A stretch of DNA of 64,000 nt from Lentzea albidocapillata (GCF_000719115.1 NZ_JOEA01000012.1:152555-216554), one strand, 5' to 3'. Shown: positions 35,003-45,000, counted from the first letter of the stretch. Program-made: numbers and translations. Notes: generated by a model from the letters alone, not told the origin.

Positions 35003-35016
35003 GTCCTGCCTCCTAT

Positions 35017-35034
35017 TGCAACCGCCTGGTTGCA
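35017..35034. promoter_or_regulatory. Operator palindrome 2 in the DinB/regulator divergent region
   Basis: TGCAACC, four bases, GGTTGCA repeats the same half-sites as palindrome 1, centred 33 bp away (about three helical turns). It lies 59 bp before the regulator start. The pair should be the binding sites of the regulator at 35094, acting on both directions. Confidence 0.65.
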
Positions 35035-35093
35035 CTTAGCTGTTGACAAGATCGCTACGATAGTTTCAGTGTCGACCGAAAGGGATCACTGAG

Positions 35094-35558
35094 ATGAGCG
35101 TCGGACGCGAGACCCGCCTGTCGGCCTGGATCGAGCGGTTCGCGGCCCACTTCGCCGAGGAGGGCATCCCGCTGATCGGAGGCCGCATCCTCGGTTACCT
35201 GCTGGTGTGCCAGCCGGTCGAGCGCACCGCCGCCGAGCTCTCGCAGGAGCTGGAGGCCAGTAGCGGGTCGATCAGCACGAACCTGAAGTACCTGGTCAAC
35301 GTCGGGCTGGTGACCAAGCGGACCCGGCGTGGGCGGCAGGCGGCCGAGTACCGGATCAACGAGAAGGCCTGGACGGACTTCATCCAGCGCAAGTTCGACG
35401 CGATCGCCAGCGTCCAGACGCTCACCGACGACGGCATGCGGTTGCTCAGTGGCGATCCGGAGCGGTCGATGCGGCTGAGGACCGTCGACAAACTCTACGG
35501 TTGGCTCTCGGAGGAACTCCCCGCTTTGTGGGAGCGCAGGCCTGCCGCACCGAAGTAG
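35094..35558 (+). CDS. GbsR/MarR-type transcriptional regulator
   Basis: 154 residues. Winged-helix DNA-binding core: IPLIGGRILGYLLVCQP, then AAELSQELEASSGSISTNLKYL as recognition helix, VNVGLVTKRTRRGRQAAEYRI as wing. The C-terminal helices (FIQRKFDAIASVQTLTDDGM, LRTVDKLYGWLSEELPALW) form the dimer interface, as in GbsR-like repressors. ATG at 35094. Two identical-type palindromes upstream suggest autoregulation and control of the DinB-like gene. Confidence 0.88.
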   Translation: MSVGRETRLSAWIERFAAHFAEEGIPLIGGRILGYLLVCQPVERTAAELSQELEASSGSISTNLKYLVNVGLVTKRTRRGRQAAEYRINEKAWTDFIQRKFDAIASVQTLTDDGMRLLSGDPERSMRLRTVDKLYGWLSEELPALWERRPAAPK

Positions 35559-35567
35559 CGTGGTGCC

Positions 35568-36671
35568 ATGTGGCACCCGTTTCGCGATGACATCGAGTAC
35601 TACGAGGAGCGGGCCCGTGGTCTGCTCGCTTCCGCGTGGGACGGCGTGCCGGGTGCGCTTGAGGTCTTCGACGACGTGCCGTTGACGGACGAGGGCGCGC
35701 ACATGGTGCTCGCCAGGGCCCACGGCTGCGAGGACTGGAAGGCGCTCAGGGCGAACATTCGCAAGCCGCGCCCGTTCGCCCGCGCCTACCAGGCCATCGA
35801 GATGCAGAACCCCGGTGAGCTGAAGGCGATCATCACGCGCGACCCGTGGCTCGTGAAGGCCAGTGGCACCAACGGGAACGACCTGCTCGGCCTCGCGACG
35901 GCCAAGTGCGACGAACGCCTCGTCGAGGTGTTGCTCAACGACGGCGCGGACATCGACCACCAGAACGTCCACGGCTGGACGGCGCTGCACCAGGCGGCTT
36001 ACGCGAACCTGCCGGGCCTGGCCGGGCTGCTGCTCGCCAAGGGTGCCCGCACCGATCTGGACGCACGGGGCGAAGGCGGCACACCGCTCACGGTCGCGTT
36101 GTTCTGGGGCAACGTCAAAACAGCCGAACTGCTGGCGCAGCACGGAGTTCACCCGCCGAACCTGCGCACGGCCGCCGGTCTGGGTGACCTGGACCTGGCG
36201 GCCGAACCGGAGGCCCGGCGCGGCTACTACCGCCCGCACAGCGGGTTTCCGCGCTGGTGGCCGACGAACGACCCGCAGGAAGTGCTCGACGAGGCGCTGT
36301 CGTGGGCCGCCCGCAACGACCGCACCGAGATCCTGGGCGACCTGCTCAAACGCGGTGCCAGGATCGACGCGGACGTCTACCGCGGCACGGCGCTCGCGTG
36401 GGCGGCCTGGTGCGGGCTGGAGAACGCCACCCGCACGTTGCTCGACCTGGGCGCCAATCCCAACCAGCGCACGACGTTCGGCGGTCCGATGCACGGCGAG
36501 GGCGTGACGGCGCTGCACCTCGCGGCCGAACGCGGCCACCTGCCGATCATCCGGATTCTGCTCGACGCGGGCGCCGACCGGACCATCACCGACGTGAACT
36601 TCGAGGCCACGCCCGCGAACTGGGCCGGGCACAACGACCAGGGTGAGGCTCAGGCCTTGCTGAGCGCCTGA
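35568..36671 (+). CDS. Ankyrin repeat protein
   Basis: 367 residues. After an N-terminal helical part (WHPFRDDIEYYEERARGLLAS) come ankyrin repeats: NDLLGLATAKCDERLVEVLL, DIDHQNVHGWTALHQAAY, EGGTPLTVALFWGNVKTAELL, and near the end GEGVTALHLAAERGHLPIIRILLDAGADRTI. At least five repeats are visible. No signal or membrane segment. Starts 9 bp after the GbsR-type gene and probably shares its transcript. A protein-interaction role is inferred. The 3' end overlaps ctaA by 22 bp. Confidence 0.9.
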   Translation: MWHPFRDDIEYYEERARGLLASAWDGVPGALEVFDDVPLTDEGAHMVLARAHGCEDWKALRANIRKPRPFARAYQAIEMQNPGELKAIITRDPWLVKASGTNGNDLLGLATAKCDERLVEVLLNDGADIDHQNVHGWTALHQAAYANLPGLAGLLLAKGARTDLDARGEGGTPLTVALFWGNVKTAELLAQHGVHPPNLRTAAGLGDLDLAAEPEARRGYYRPHSGFPRWWPTNDPQEVLDEALSWAARNDRTEILGDLLKRGARIDADVYRGTALAWAAWCGLENATRTLLDLGANPNQRTTFGGPMHGEGVTALHLAAERGHLPIIRILLDAGADRTITDVNFEATPANWAGHNDQGEAQALLSA

Positions 36672-37567
36672 TCGTCAGAAGCAGGCAGTTCGACCTCGTG
36701 CGTGCGTTCCCGCGACGACGTCCAGAGTGCCGCCGTGGCAACGACAACCGCACCGGCACCGAGCACGTGGATCGACACGAGCACCTCCGGCACACCCGTC
36801 CAGTACTGGACCATGCCCAGAGTGCCCTGAGCGAGCACGACGCCGACCAAAGTCCAGTAGGTGCGGGTGCGGGTGAAGAACCCGACCGCGATCAGCAGGC
36901 CCAGGAACAGGAACAGCAGGTCCGCGTGGATCTGCGCGAGCGTCTCGACGTCGACGCCCAGGCGGGGCGTCGACGCGTCGCCGGCGTGCGGCCCTGCGGC
37001 CGTCACCCAGGTGCCCGCGAGCAGCAACGCGCCCAGCACGACGGCCATGACGACCTGGAGCTTCACCAACGGTGCCGGCACCTTCAGCCTGACCGGGCCG
37101 TCGCCCTCGGACAGCGAGCTCACGAGCAGCACGGCCATCCACACCAGGCCCATCGAGATCATGAAGTGGATCGAGACGGTGTACCAGGCCAGGCCCGTCA
37201 GCACCGTGATGCCGCCGACGACCGCCTGCACGGCCACGCCGACGAGCTGGACGAGCGAGAGCACGAGCACCCGCCTGCGTCGCGGCAGGTGGAACCACGC
37301 CGCCAGCACGCACAGGCCCGCGATGATGCCGACGACACCCGTCAGCGTCCGGTTGCCGAACTCGACCCACTGGTGCAGGGCCGCGACCTCGGGGTGCTCC
37401 ACCGGGACGACGCTGCCGTCGACGCACTCGGGCCACGTCGGGCAGCCGAGCCCGGAGCCGGTCACGCGGACGATCGACCCGGTGACCGCGATTCCGGCCT
37501 GCGCGATGACGACGGCAATCGCGAAAGCGCGCTGCCAGGACACGAGGAAGGCGGTCAGCTTCGACAC
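36650..37567 (-). CDS. ctaA: Heme A synthase (COX15/CtaA)
   Basis: 305 residues, eight membrane helices. It oxidises heme O to heme A for cytochrome aa3 oxidase. The first half has TGSIVRVTGSGLGCPTWPEC (the conserved cysteine pair) with His in HQWVEFGNRTLT. The second half has the paired heme His in ETLAQIHADLLFLFLG and VLVSIHVLGAG. GTG at 37567. Works after CtaB. No partner gene on its own transcript. Confidence 0.93.
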   Translation of the reverse strand: MSKLTAFLVSWQRAFAIAVVIAQAGIAVTGSIVRVTGSGLGCPTWPECVDGSVVPVEHPEVAALHQWVEFGNRTLTGVVGIIAGLCVLAAWFHLPRRRRVLVLSLVQLVGVAVQAVVGGITVLTGLAWYTVSIHFMISMGLVWMAVLLVSSLSEGDGPVRLKVPAPLVKLQVVMAVVLGALLLAGTWVTAAGPHAGDASTPRLGVDVETLAQIHADLLFLFLGLLIAVGFFTRTRTYWTLVGVVLAQGTLGMVQYWTGVPEVLVSIHVLGAGAVVVATAALWTSSRERTHEVELPASDDQALSKA

Positions 37568-37611
37568 GCCTTGATGGTAGGTCTCGCTGTGCCGACCCCT
37601 AGAAGCGGGGA

Positions 37612-37667
37612 CTGATGTCGTGAGTGTTTTCCGTCGCTGGGGCGACGGAAAACACTCACGACATCAG
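37612..37667. repeat. Perfect 26-bp inverted repeat (56-nt hairpin) at the end of the ABC operon
   Basis: Two perfectly complementary 26-base arms (37612-37637 and 37642-37667) with a TGGG loop. The core half is TGTCGTGAGTGTTTTCCGTC. It overlaps the stop codon of the ABC permease gene (37664) and lies 45 bp before ctaA. It could terminate the ABC transcript, though there is no T-tract. Such length and perfection are also typical of a REP- or MITE-like repeat with other copies in the genome. Confidence 0.85.
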
Positions 37668-38422
37668 GTGAGCTTTGTCGTCCGGGTAGCCAGAGCACCC
37701 GCGACAACACCCCAGGCCACGAGCACTGCGACCGGGCCCACACCCGGTGCCGTGCCGTGCACCACAGAGGTTTCCAGCGCCTGGGCCAATGCGGCGGACG
37801 GCAGCAGGTGCACGAACCCGACCGGCACCGACAACGCCACACCGCCGACCATCAGCAGCACGAACCAGATGATGTTCGCCAGGGCCAGCACGATGTCCGC
37901 CCGCAGCGAACCGCCCAGCAGCACGCCCAGCGCGCCGAACGTCAGCGTGCCCAGGACGATCAGCAGCACCACCCACGGCAGGCCACTCAACGGGAAGCGC
38001 CAGCCCAGGAACAGCGCCGTGACGGCCAGCAACGCGATCTGGAGCGCGACCACGACCAGCGCGCCGCAGACCCGTCCGGCGACGAGCAGCCAGCGGGGCA
38101 GCGCCGAGGCCGACAGTCGCTTCAGCACGCCGTAACGCCGGTCGAAGCCCAGCGCGATGGCCTGCCCGGTGAACGCCGACGAGATGATCGCCAGGGCGAA
38201 GATCCGCGCGGTGGCGGACCCGACGCGCGGCTCCGGCATCGGGATCACCGACATCAGCGACAACGCCACCAGCAACGCCAGCGGGATGATCACCGTCAGA
38301 AGGATCTGCTCGCCGTTGCGCAACGTCAGCGTCGCCTCGGTGCGCGCGTGCACGAACAGCATGCGCGGCAGTGATCCGCGGCCGGGGGAGGGCTTGAACG
38401 TGCCGGGAGCGAAGGTGGTCAC
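37664..38422 (-). CDS. ABC transporter permease (ABC-2 type)
   Basis: 252 residues with six hydrophobic segments: VIIPLALLVALSLMSVIP, ARIFALAIISSAFTGQAI, and later LPWVVLLIVLGTLTFGALGVLLG. The order fits an ABC-2 exporter permease. GTG at 38422 overlaps the ATPase stop as GTGA, so the pair is coupled. Such pairs sit next to ctaA in many actinomycetes; a link to heme or cytochrome assembly is often supposed but unproven. Confidence 0.9.
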   Translation of the reverse strand: MTTFAPGTFKPSPGRGSLPRMLFVHARTEATLTLRNGEQILLTVIIPLALLVALSLMSVIPMPEPRVGSATARIFALAIISSAFTGQAIALGFDRRYGVLKRLSASALPRWLLVAGRVCGALVVVALQIALLAVTALFLGWRFPLSGLPWVVLLIVLGTLTFGALGVLLGGSLRADIVLALANIIWFVLLMVGGVALSVPVGFVHLLPSAALAQALETSVVHGTAPGVGPVAVLVAWGVVAGALATRTTKLT

Positions 38423-39348
38423 GAGCGCAGCTCCCTGCCGGTCAGCTCCAGGAAAACGTCTTCGAGGCTGCGCTTGGCCACCGTCAGTTCCTCGGCCAGC
38501 ACGCCCTGCTGCGCGCACCACGACGTGACGGTCGAGACGACCTGCGGGTCGATCAGACCCTCCACGACGTACGCGCCCCGCGTCGCCTCGCGCACCTTCA
38601 ACCCCTCAGGCAGTGCGGCGGACAGCAACGTGGTGTCGAGACCGGGCCGGGCACGGAACCGCAGCTGCTGGTCGTCCGGCCGGTTCGCGGTCAGTTCGGC
38701 GGGCGAGCCCTGCGCGACCACGCGGCCCTCGTCGATGATCACGACGTCGTCGGCAAGCGACTCGGCCTCGTCCATGAGGTGCGTCGTCAGGAGCACGGAC
38801 ACGCCGTCGTCCTTGAGAGCGCCCACGAGGTCCCACACCAGACGGCGTGCCTGCGGGTCCATGCCCGCGGTCGGCTCGTCCAGGAACACGAGCTCGGGGC
38901 GGCCGATCAGCGCGCACGCGAGCGACAGGCGCTGCTGCTGGCCGCCGGAGAGCCTCTTGTACGGGGTGCGCACCGCGCCACCGAGCCCGAGGACGTCGAT
39001 CAGCCACTTCGGGTCGAGCGGGTTCTTCGCGCACGCGGCCACGAGGTTCAGCATCTCCTCGGCGCGGATGCCGGGATACCCGCCACCGCCCTGCGGCATC
39101 ACGCCGATGCGGGGCCGCAGCGCCTCGGTGCCGGCCGGGAGCCCGAGCACGCGCACGGAACCGTCGTCGGCCGTGCGGAAGCCCTCGCAGATCTCGACGG
39201 TCGTCGTCTTGCCCGCGCCGTTGGGACCGAGCAGGGCGAGAACGGTGCCGGGCTGCTGAACGAGATCGAGGCCGTCGACGGCGGTCTTCGAGCCGTATCT
39301 CTTGACCAGCCCCGACACTTCCACCGCAGGCTGGGGATTCGGGCTCAC
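38419..39348 (-). CDS. ABC transporter ATP-binding protein
   Basis: 309 residues. Walker A GPNGAGKTTT, signature LSGGQQQRLSLA, Walker B LVFLDEPTAGMD, and the H-loop TTHLMDEAE are all intact. The extra C-terminal ~80 residues are typical of ABC-2 exporter ATPases. GTG at 39348 (VSPNPQPAVEV); another GTG two codons upstream is possible. Partner of the permease immediately downstream. Confidence 0.93.
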   Translation of the reverse strand: MSPNPQPAVEVSGLVKRYGSKTAVDGLDLVQQPGTVLALLGPNGAGKTTTVEICEGFRTADDGSVRVLGLPAGTEALRPRIGVMPQGGGGYPGIRAEEMLNLVAACAKNPLDPKWLIDVLGLGGAVRTPYKRLSGGQQQRLSLACALIGRPELVFLDEPTAGMDPQARRLVWDLVGALKDDGVSVLLTTHLMDEAESLADDVVIIDEGRVVAQGSPAELTANRPDDQQLRFRARPGLDTTLLSAALPEGLKVREATRGAYVVEGLIDPQVVSTVTSWCAQQGVLAEELTVAKRSLEDVFLELTGRELRS

Positions 39349-39526
39349 GAGCACGCAGCCTAGGCGGTCCGGGCGACCCGCACGCAGCTGGGTCATTCGG
39401 CCCATTCGGAGAAGCAGAGCTGAAAAAGGTGGGGCTAGCCCTACCCCGGCGACTCAGGGACACCTCAGGGTTCGCTCGGGGGAGTTCCCCATTGGTTGAT
39501 CACGGCATTCGGAAGAGACTTTTCCC

Positions 39527-40102
39527 GTGATCGAAGCGGGGGAGAAAAGACGGGGACTGGTGGTCGGGGGCCTGGTGTTCTCACTGGTCCCGATTTTCTA
39601 CCTGCATGTCATGTCGGCAGGTCAGCTCAACCCGGTCACGGACGTGATCAGCGACTACGTGTTCGTGGACAACGGCACGGGCTGGCTCGCGGCGACGTCT
39701 CTTAGTCTCGCGGCCGTCTCGGCTTTGCTGGCCGTCAACCTGCACGGTGTAGGCAGGTCAGCGCAGTGGCTGATCGGCATCTGGTCGGCAGGGCTGACCG
39801 TGTCGACGATCTTCCCGACCGATCCGACGGGGGCGCCGACGTCCATGTCGGGCTACATCCACCGGTACGCCGGCGCGGTCATGTTCATGGCGTTGCCCGC
39901 GGCCGGTGTGCTCATCGCCCGCAAGTTTCCGGCTCTGTTCGGTGTCGCAATAACGGCGAGTGTCTCCAGCGCGGCTTTTCTGGTCAGCCACGTTTCCTTC
40001 GCCGGTTTCGAGGCACGCGGACTTACGGAACGCGTTTTGTTCGCTTCACTTTACGGGCTCCTTTTCGCCATCGCGGCACTACAGGTGAGGCGCACCTCAT
40101 GA
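39527..40102 (+). CDS. DUF998 membrane protein
   Basis: 191 residues, six membrane helices: LVVGGLVFSLVPIFYLHV, then SDYVFVDNGTGWLAATSLSLAAV, and a conserved IFPTDPTGAPTSMSGYIHRYAGAV. This is the DUF998 pattern, function unknown. GTG at 39527. The stop overlaps the next start as ATGA. Divergent from the ABC pair; 178 bp separate them. Confidence 0.88.
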   Translation: MIEAGEKRRGLVVGGLVFSLVPIFYLHVMSAGQLNPVTDVISDYVFVDNGTGWLAATSLSLAAVSALLAVNLHGVGRSAQWLIGIWSAGLTVSTIFPTDPTGAPTSMSGYIHRYAGAVMFMALPAAGVLIARKFPALFGVAITASVSSAAFLVSHVSFAGFEARGLTERVLFASLYGLLFAIAALQVRRTS

Positions 40103-42084
40103 CCATGATCGCCATCACGCTCGCCGTGTTCGGTGCCGTGTGCTTCGCCCTCGCGGCCCGCCTGCAGCACGACGCGATCGCCTCGACCGGAGCCCGTGCC
40201 AGTGTCCTGAGGCAGCCCCGGTGGCTCGGTGGGCTCGCGTTGCTCGTCGCCGGTGCCGGGGTGCACGCTGCCGCGCTGGGCATGGCGCCGTTGACGGTCG
40301 TGCAGCCGATCGGTGTGCTCGCGATCGGCATGACCGCGTTGATGGACCGCCGTTTCCGTGAGTTGCCGGCGATCCTGCTCACGACCGTGGGTGTGGGCGC
40401 GTTCGTGTTGCTTGCCTCGGGCAGTGCGACCGCGACGAAGGTCGCGCCGGACATCGAACTCACCGCCGGACTCGTGACTCTCGGCCTGATCGCGGTGCCG
40501 GGCGTGATCGCAGCCCTTACGTCGAACGCACGCGTTCGCGCCGTTGCGTTCGCCTCAGCCGGTGGCGTCGCATACGGCTACGTGTCGGTCTTGATGCGCG
40601 CCGTCTCCCAGTCCGTGCAGCAAGGCGGTTTCGGGCTCTCGCACCTCGCGTCCGTGCTCGGCATCGCCCTCTCACTCGCCGTCGGCGGCTGGCTGGTCCA
40701 GCACGCCTACGCCGGCGGACCCCCTCATCTCGCCGTCGCCTGCCTGACCGTGGTGGACCCACTGGTCGCCGTGGGCCTCGGTGCCTTCCTGCTCGGCGAA
40801 GCCGCGCATCTGTCTCCTTTGACCGGTGTCGCGCTGTTCGCCTGCGCTCTCGCCGCCGTTTGCGGCGTGTTCGCACTTGCTCGTCAACCTCGTGAAAACA
40901 TCCGAACGGAGCTTCTCGTGAACACCTCCAGCGCGCTTCGCGTCGTCATCGCCGCCGACACGTTCCCGCCGGACGTCAACGGTGCCGCGCGCTTCGCGCA
41001 GCGCCTGGCGGTCGGCCTCGCCGAGAAGGGTCACGACGTCCATGTCATCGCCCCGGACTCGCCCAAGGCCACGGAGATCCCCGGTGTGACAGTCCACCGG
41101 CTCCGGTCGCACCGGCTGCCGTTCTACCCGGACTTCCGCTTCTGCCTGCCATGGCAGGCCTCCAAGGAAGCCGACGCGCTGATCAAGTCGCTCAAGCCCG
41201 ACGTCGTGCACGTGCAGGCGCACTTCGTGGTGGGCCGGTTCGTCCTGAACTCCGCTGTCGCCCAGGGCATCCCGACGCTCGCCACGAACCACTTCATGCC
41301 GGAGAACCTGTTCAGCCACGCCCACGTGCCGGCGTTCCTGCAGGGTATGGCCCGCAAGTTCGCCTACCGCGACCTGGCCCGCGTCTTCGGCCGCGCCGAC
41401 GTCGTGACCGCGCCGACCCCGCGCGCCGTGCAGCTGTTGCACGACAGCGGTTTCCCCACGGCCGCGGTGCCCGTGTCGTGCGGCATCGACATCGCCCGCT
41501 ACCAGCGTTCCGTGACGCACAACGACCGTCCGACCGCGTTGTTCGTCGGCCGGCTGGACGAGGAGAAGCGCGTCGACGAGTTCCTGCGCGCCCTGGCCCG
41601 CGTGCCCGGCGCGTTCGGCGAGATCGTCGGCGACGGCACGTGCAAGGCGGAGTGGGAACTCCTGGCCCGTGACCTGGAGATCACGGACCGCGTGCGGTTC
41701 CACGGCTTCGTCTCCGAGGACGACCTGCTCGACGCCTACGCCCGTTGCGACCTGTTCGTCATGCCCGGCGTCGCGGAGCTGCAGAGCCTCGCGACGATGG
41801 AGGCGATGGCGGCGGGCAAGCCGGTGATCGCCGCGAACGCCATGGCACTGCCGCACCTGGTGCACTCCGGCCGCAACGGCTGGCTGTTCGAGCCGGGCGA
41901 CGTCAACCAGCTGGCCCAGCGCCTGCACACGCTGGTGCACGACGCGCCGATGCGGGCGCGGATGGGCGCGGCCAGCAGCGAGATCATCTCGCACCACGCG
42001 CTGGGCACGACGCTGGAGCGCTTCGAGGCGCTGTACGCGCGAGCCATGGGTCAGACGGTGCCGGTCATCGCGCTGGCTGCCTGA
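40099..42084 (+). CDS. Fusion ORF: DMT-family membrane transporter joined in frame to a GT4 glycosyltransferase
   Basis: 661 residues. Residues 1-~265 are a DMT/EamA-like membrane protein of about nine helices (LAVFGAVCFALAARLQHDAI, LGMAPLTVVQPIGVLAIGMTAL, LTVVDPLVAVGLGAFLLGE). Without a stop it runs into a GT-B glycosyltransferase of the MgtA/PimB-like group: VVIAADTFPPDVNGAARFA, VVHVQAHFVVG, FVGRLDEEKRVDEFL, and FVMPGVAELQSLATMEAMAAGKPV with the donor-site Glu. A GTG at 40918 with GGAG before it could start a separate 388-residue glycosyltransferase. Start ATG at 40099 in an ATGA overlap with DUF998. Confidence 0.85.
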   Translation: MTMIAITLAVFGAVCFALAARLQHDAIASTGARASVLRQPRWLGGLALLVAGAGVHAAALGMAPLTVVQPIGVLAIGMTALMDRRFRELPAILLTTVGVGAFVLLASGSATATKVAPDIELTAGLVTLGLIAVPGVIAALTSNARVRAVAFASAGGVAYGYVSVLMRAVSQSVQQGGFGLSHLASVLGIALSLAVGGWLVQHAYAGGPPHLAVACLTVVDPLVAVGLGAFLLGEAAHLSPLTGVALFACALAAVCGVFALARQPRENIRTELLVNTSSALRVVIAADTFPPDVNGAARFAQRLAVGLAEKGHDVHVIAPDSPKATEIPGVTVHRLRSHRLPFYPDFRFCLPWQASKEADALIKSLKPDVVHVQAHFVVGRFVLNSAVAQGIPTLATNHFMPENLFSHAHVPAFLQGMARKFAYRDLARVFGRADVVTAPTPRAVQLLHDSGFPTAAVPVSCGIDIARYQRSVTHNDRPTALFVGRLDEEKRVDEFLRALARVPGAFGEIVGDGTCKAEWELLARDLEITDRVRFHGFVSEDDLLDAYARCDLFVMPGVAELQSLATMEAMAAGKPVIAANAMALPHLVHSGRNGWLFEPGDVNQLAQRLHTLVHDAPMRARMGAASSEIISHHALGTTLERFEALYARAMGQTVPVIALAA

Positions 42085-45000
42085 GTTTGGCCTCGATCCG
42101 TTGCGCGACAAGCAGTCCGGTCTGGGTGAGGGTGAGCTCCGGGGGGTGCTCACCCTCACCCCTGATCAGGAACCGGTACAGCGAGGCGTGCCCCTCCAGC
42201 CGTTCGCGCAGGGTCGCCGCGACGTCGGAGCCGTCCGGGTAGATGGCCGGAATCGCCTCGTCGACGAGTTGCTCGCGGATCCGGCGGCGTTCGTTGCGCG
42301 GCACGTACCAGGACGTGATCAGCAGCAACGTCACGCCGAACGCCAGCGCCGTGCCGATCACCGCGTGCCAGCCCCACCCGCGCGGTCCGATGACCAGCAG
42401 CACGTCGGCGATCGCGAGGTAGGCGACGCCGTAGACCACTGCCCAGCCCGCGGTCGCGGCGGCGGGAGGCTCGGCGCGTTCCGTGCCCCACACGCCCTCG
42501 ACCCGGCGCCAGCGCTGCAGCGACCTGCCGCCGGACAGCGCCATGTAGATCCCGAACGCTCCACAGAGGACCGAGGCGGGGATCACCAGCCACGGCCTGG
42601 TGTGCAGCTCGAACCACCAGACCGACCACGCCAGCCCCGCAGCCACCAGCACCACCGCCGCCTTCTTCCAGCGGCGCTTGATGATCCGCAACGGCCGGAA
42701 GTCGGCCAGCACGGCGAGCGGTGTGCGGATCGGGGAGGGCAGCGAGCCGAGGACGAGCAGCGCCGTGACGACGAACGCGACTCCGGCCACGGTGATCGTG
42801 CCGGTCGTGATCTGCGCCCTGTCGTCGGGCAGTCTGTCGACGGCTATGGCCACCAACGGAATCACCGGTGACAGCAGCACCAGGCCATGCAGCATCGTGC
42901 CGCTGCGCAGTGCCGCGTAACCGAAGGCGCCGAGCAGGCCGGCTGTGCCGAGCGCGGCGCCCGGACCGGCGGCCCACGCCGGCAGCATGCCGAACAACGC
43001 CATCACGACCAGCGCTCCACCGACCGCGAGGCCCAGCAGGCCCAGGAACTGCGCGAGCTTGCCGCCACGGGTCAGGCCGGTGATCGTCCAGTAGGGGAGC
43101 AGGGCGGCACCCCCTCAGTACCCGCGTCACGGGCCTGACCGCGGCGAGCCCGGACCGTTCGGAGTCGGCGACCGTGACCGCCACGGCAGCGGCGGTCGCG
43201 GCCGTGCGGATCATCTGGTCCGACGCCGCCTCCTGGGTCAGCGGCTCACGGCCGATGCCCGCGCGGTCGAACGCGTTCAGCGCCGACATGCCCAGCGTGA
43301 CCGTGTGCTCCTGCGGATACTCCAGGCGCCGCAACAGGTCCGCGTGCTCCTCCAGGAACAGCTCACCCCGCGAACGCCTGTCCGCGCCGTCACCGCGGTC
43401 GGCGATGATCGCGGCCCGCAGCCGGGGGAGCTCCTCGCAGATGATCCGCCAGTGCAGGCCCCACGCGGCGAGTTCGGCGAGCTTCATCGACGACGGCGAC
43501 AGCTCGTTCTCGGTCTCGTAGATGCCCGTGAGTTCCTTCTTGGCCTCCTCGGCGCACGCGGCGACCTGAAGCGGCATTTCCAGGCCGAACATCGCCGTGA
43601 CGACCTGGTCGACGACGGCCTGCGCGCGTTCCTCCGCGGTGCGCCGGTCATCGGCCGGCCGGCCCAGCAGGTCCATGCGCCGCAACCGCCGCGGGTCGAA
43701 CAGCACCCGGCACAGCATCGTGGCGCCGTCCAGCCGCCCCCAGATCCAGTCGTTGACCCGCCACGACCGCTTCAGGAACCCGGAGAACCGCGACAGCGAA
43801 GCGCCGCCGGCCTTGTCGTCGGCCGTGAGCGACTGCTTCGCGAACGCGTTGCGCGTCTGCAGCGACACCTGCACCAGCTCGACCGGGGAGTCCATCCCCG
43901 TCGAGGCGTCGTCGGACAGGCACGTGCCGGCGATCTCCAGTGCCAGCAGGCGACTCAGCCACCGTTCGCCGTCGCCGAGCCCTGCCTCGGACGCCACCGC
44001 CGGGGCGTCGAGCAGCGCGTGCCAGCAGACCAGCCCGCCTAGCTTCAGCCGGTGCTCGTCGAGCGCGGTGATCACCTGCTGCGCCGCGCCGACGACCCGG
44101 CCGATCTCGGCCACCTGTTCCCTGACCCGCAGGCCGATCTGCCCGTCGATCATGTGCTCGTGGTAGCTCGCGAGCCTGCCGGTCCAGTAGGTCTCGCCGA
44201 GCGAGTCCGACGGCTTCCAGTCGAACAGTTCCTCCCGCAGCCCGCGCAGTTCGGCGCGGACCCGGTGGAGTTCGCGGCGGGCCGTGGTGACCTCGTCGGC
44301 CTGCGCCTCGGGCACCACCCACACGAGCCGTTTGAGCAGGTCGAGCGCCGACGCCCCGAGGCGTTCGGCCATCGTGATGCCCCACTCCCAGCCCACGTCC
44401 TCGCGGCACACGACGCCCGGCAGCCGCACGCCCGGCACGTACGGCAGGACGCCGTGCAACTTCTTCCACTTGCGCTGCGCGGTCTCCGCGGCCCGGCGCG
44501 CCCGTTCGAACGACCAGTTCGCCGGATTTCCGCCGGACAGTGCGAACTGCTGCGCCGTCACCTGCCGTGCCGCGAGCCGGATCTCGACGTCCTCGTAGTG
44601 GCCGAAGAGCTTGTCCGCCAGGGAGTACACCTCGCCGACGACGTCCTCGCCGCCCGTGTGCAGCCGTTCCAGCAACGCCATCCGGCCGCCCCTGCTGCCG
44701 GCGGCGCGCCGGTTGTGCTCCTCGATCTTCTCGACGTAGGTCCGGCCGGCCTGGCTGGACATCGCGCCCAGCAGCCTGCCGCCGGACCCGACCGTCGTCG
44801 GTCCCCTGTCGAAGGTGTCGGCCACCGGCTCGGAGCCCAGCGGCTCGGCGTGCGGGAAGACCAGCAGCATCACCCGCCGCACCGGCCCGTCCGCCGGCAT
44901 CCGGTCGATGGCTTCGAGGGCCTCCTTCGTCGGCGTGTTCACGAGAACGCCACCGTCGACCGCGAACCTGCTGCGGTCGCCGCCGTTGGCCCAGCTGGCG

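Noticed and set aside
35043..35071. TTGACA at 35043 as a promoter for the GbsR-type gene
   Set aside because: No -10-like hexamer stands at 16-18 bp; the positions read TCAGTG. It may still be used with an extended or alternative sigma factor.
38357..38422. Upstream extension of the ABC permease gene past 38422
   Set aside because: The GTG at 38422 gives a GTGA overlap with the ATPase stop. The longer frame overlaps the ATPase coding region with no homologous sequence.
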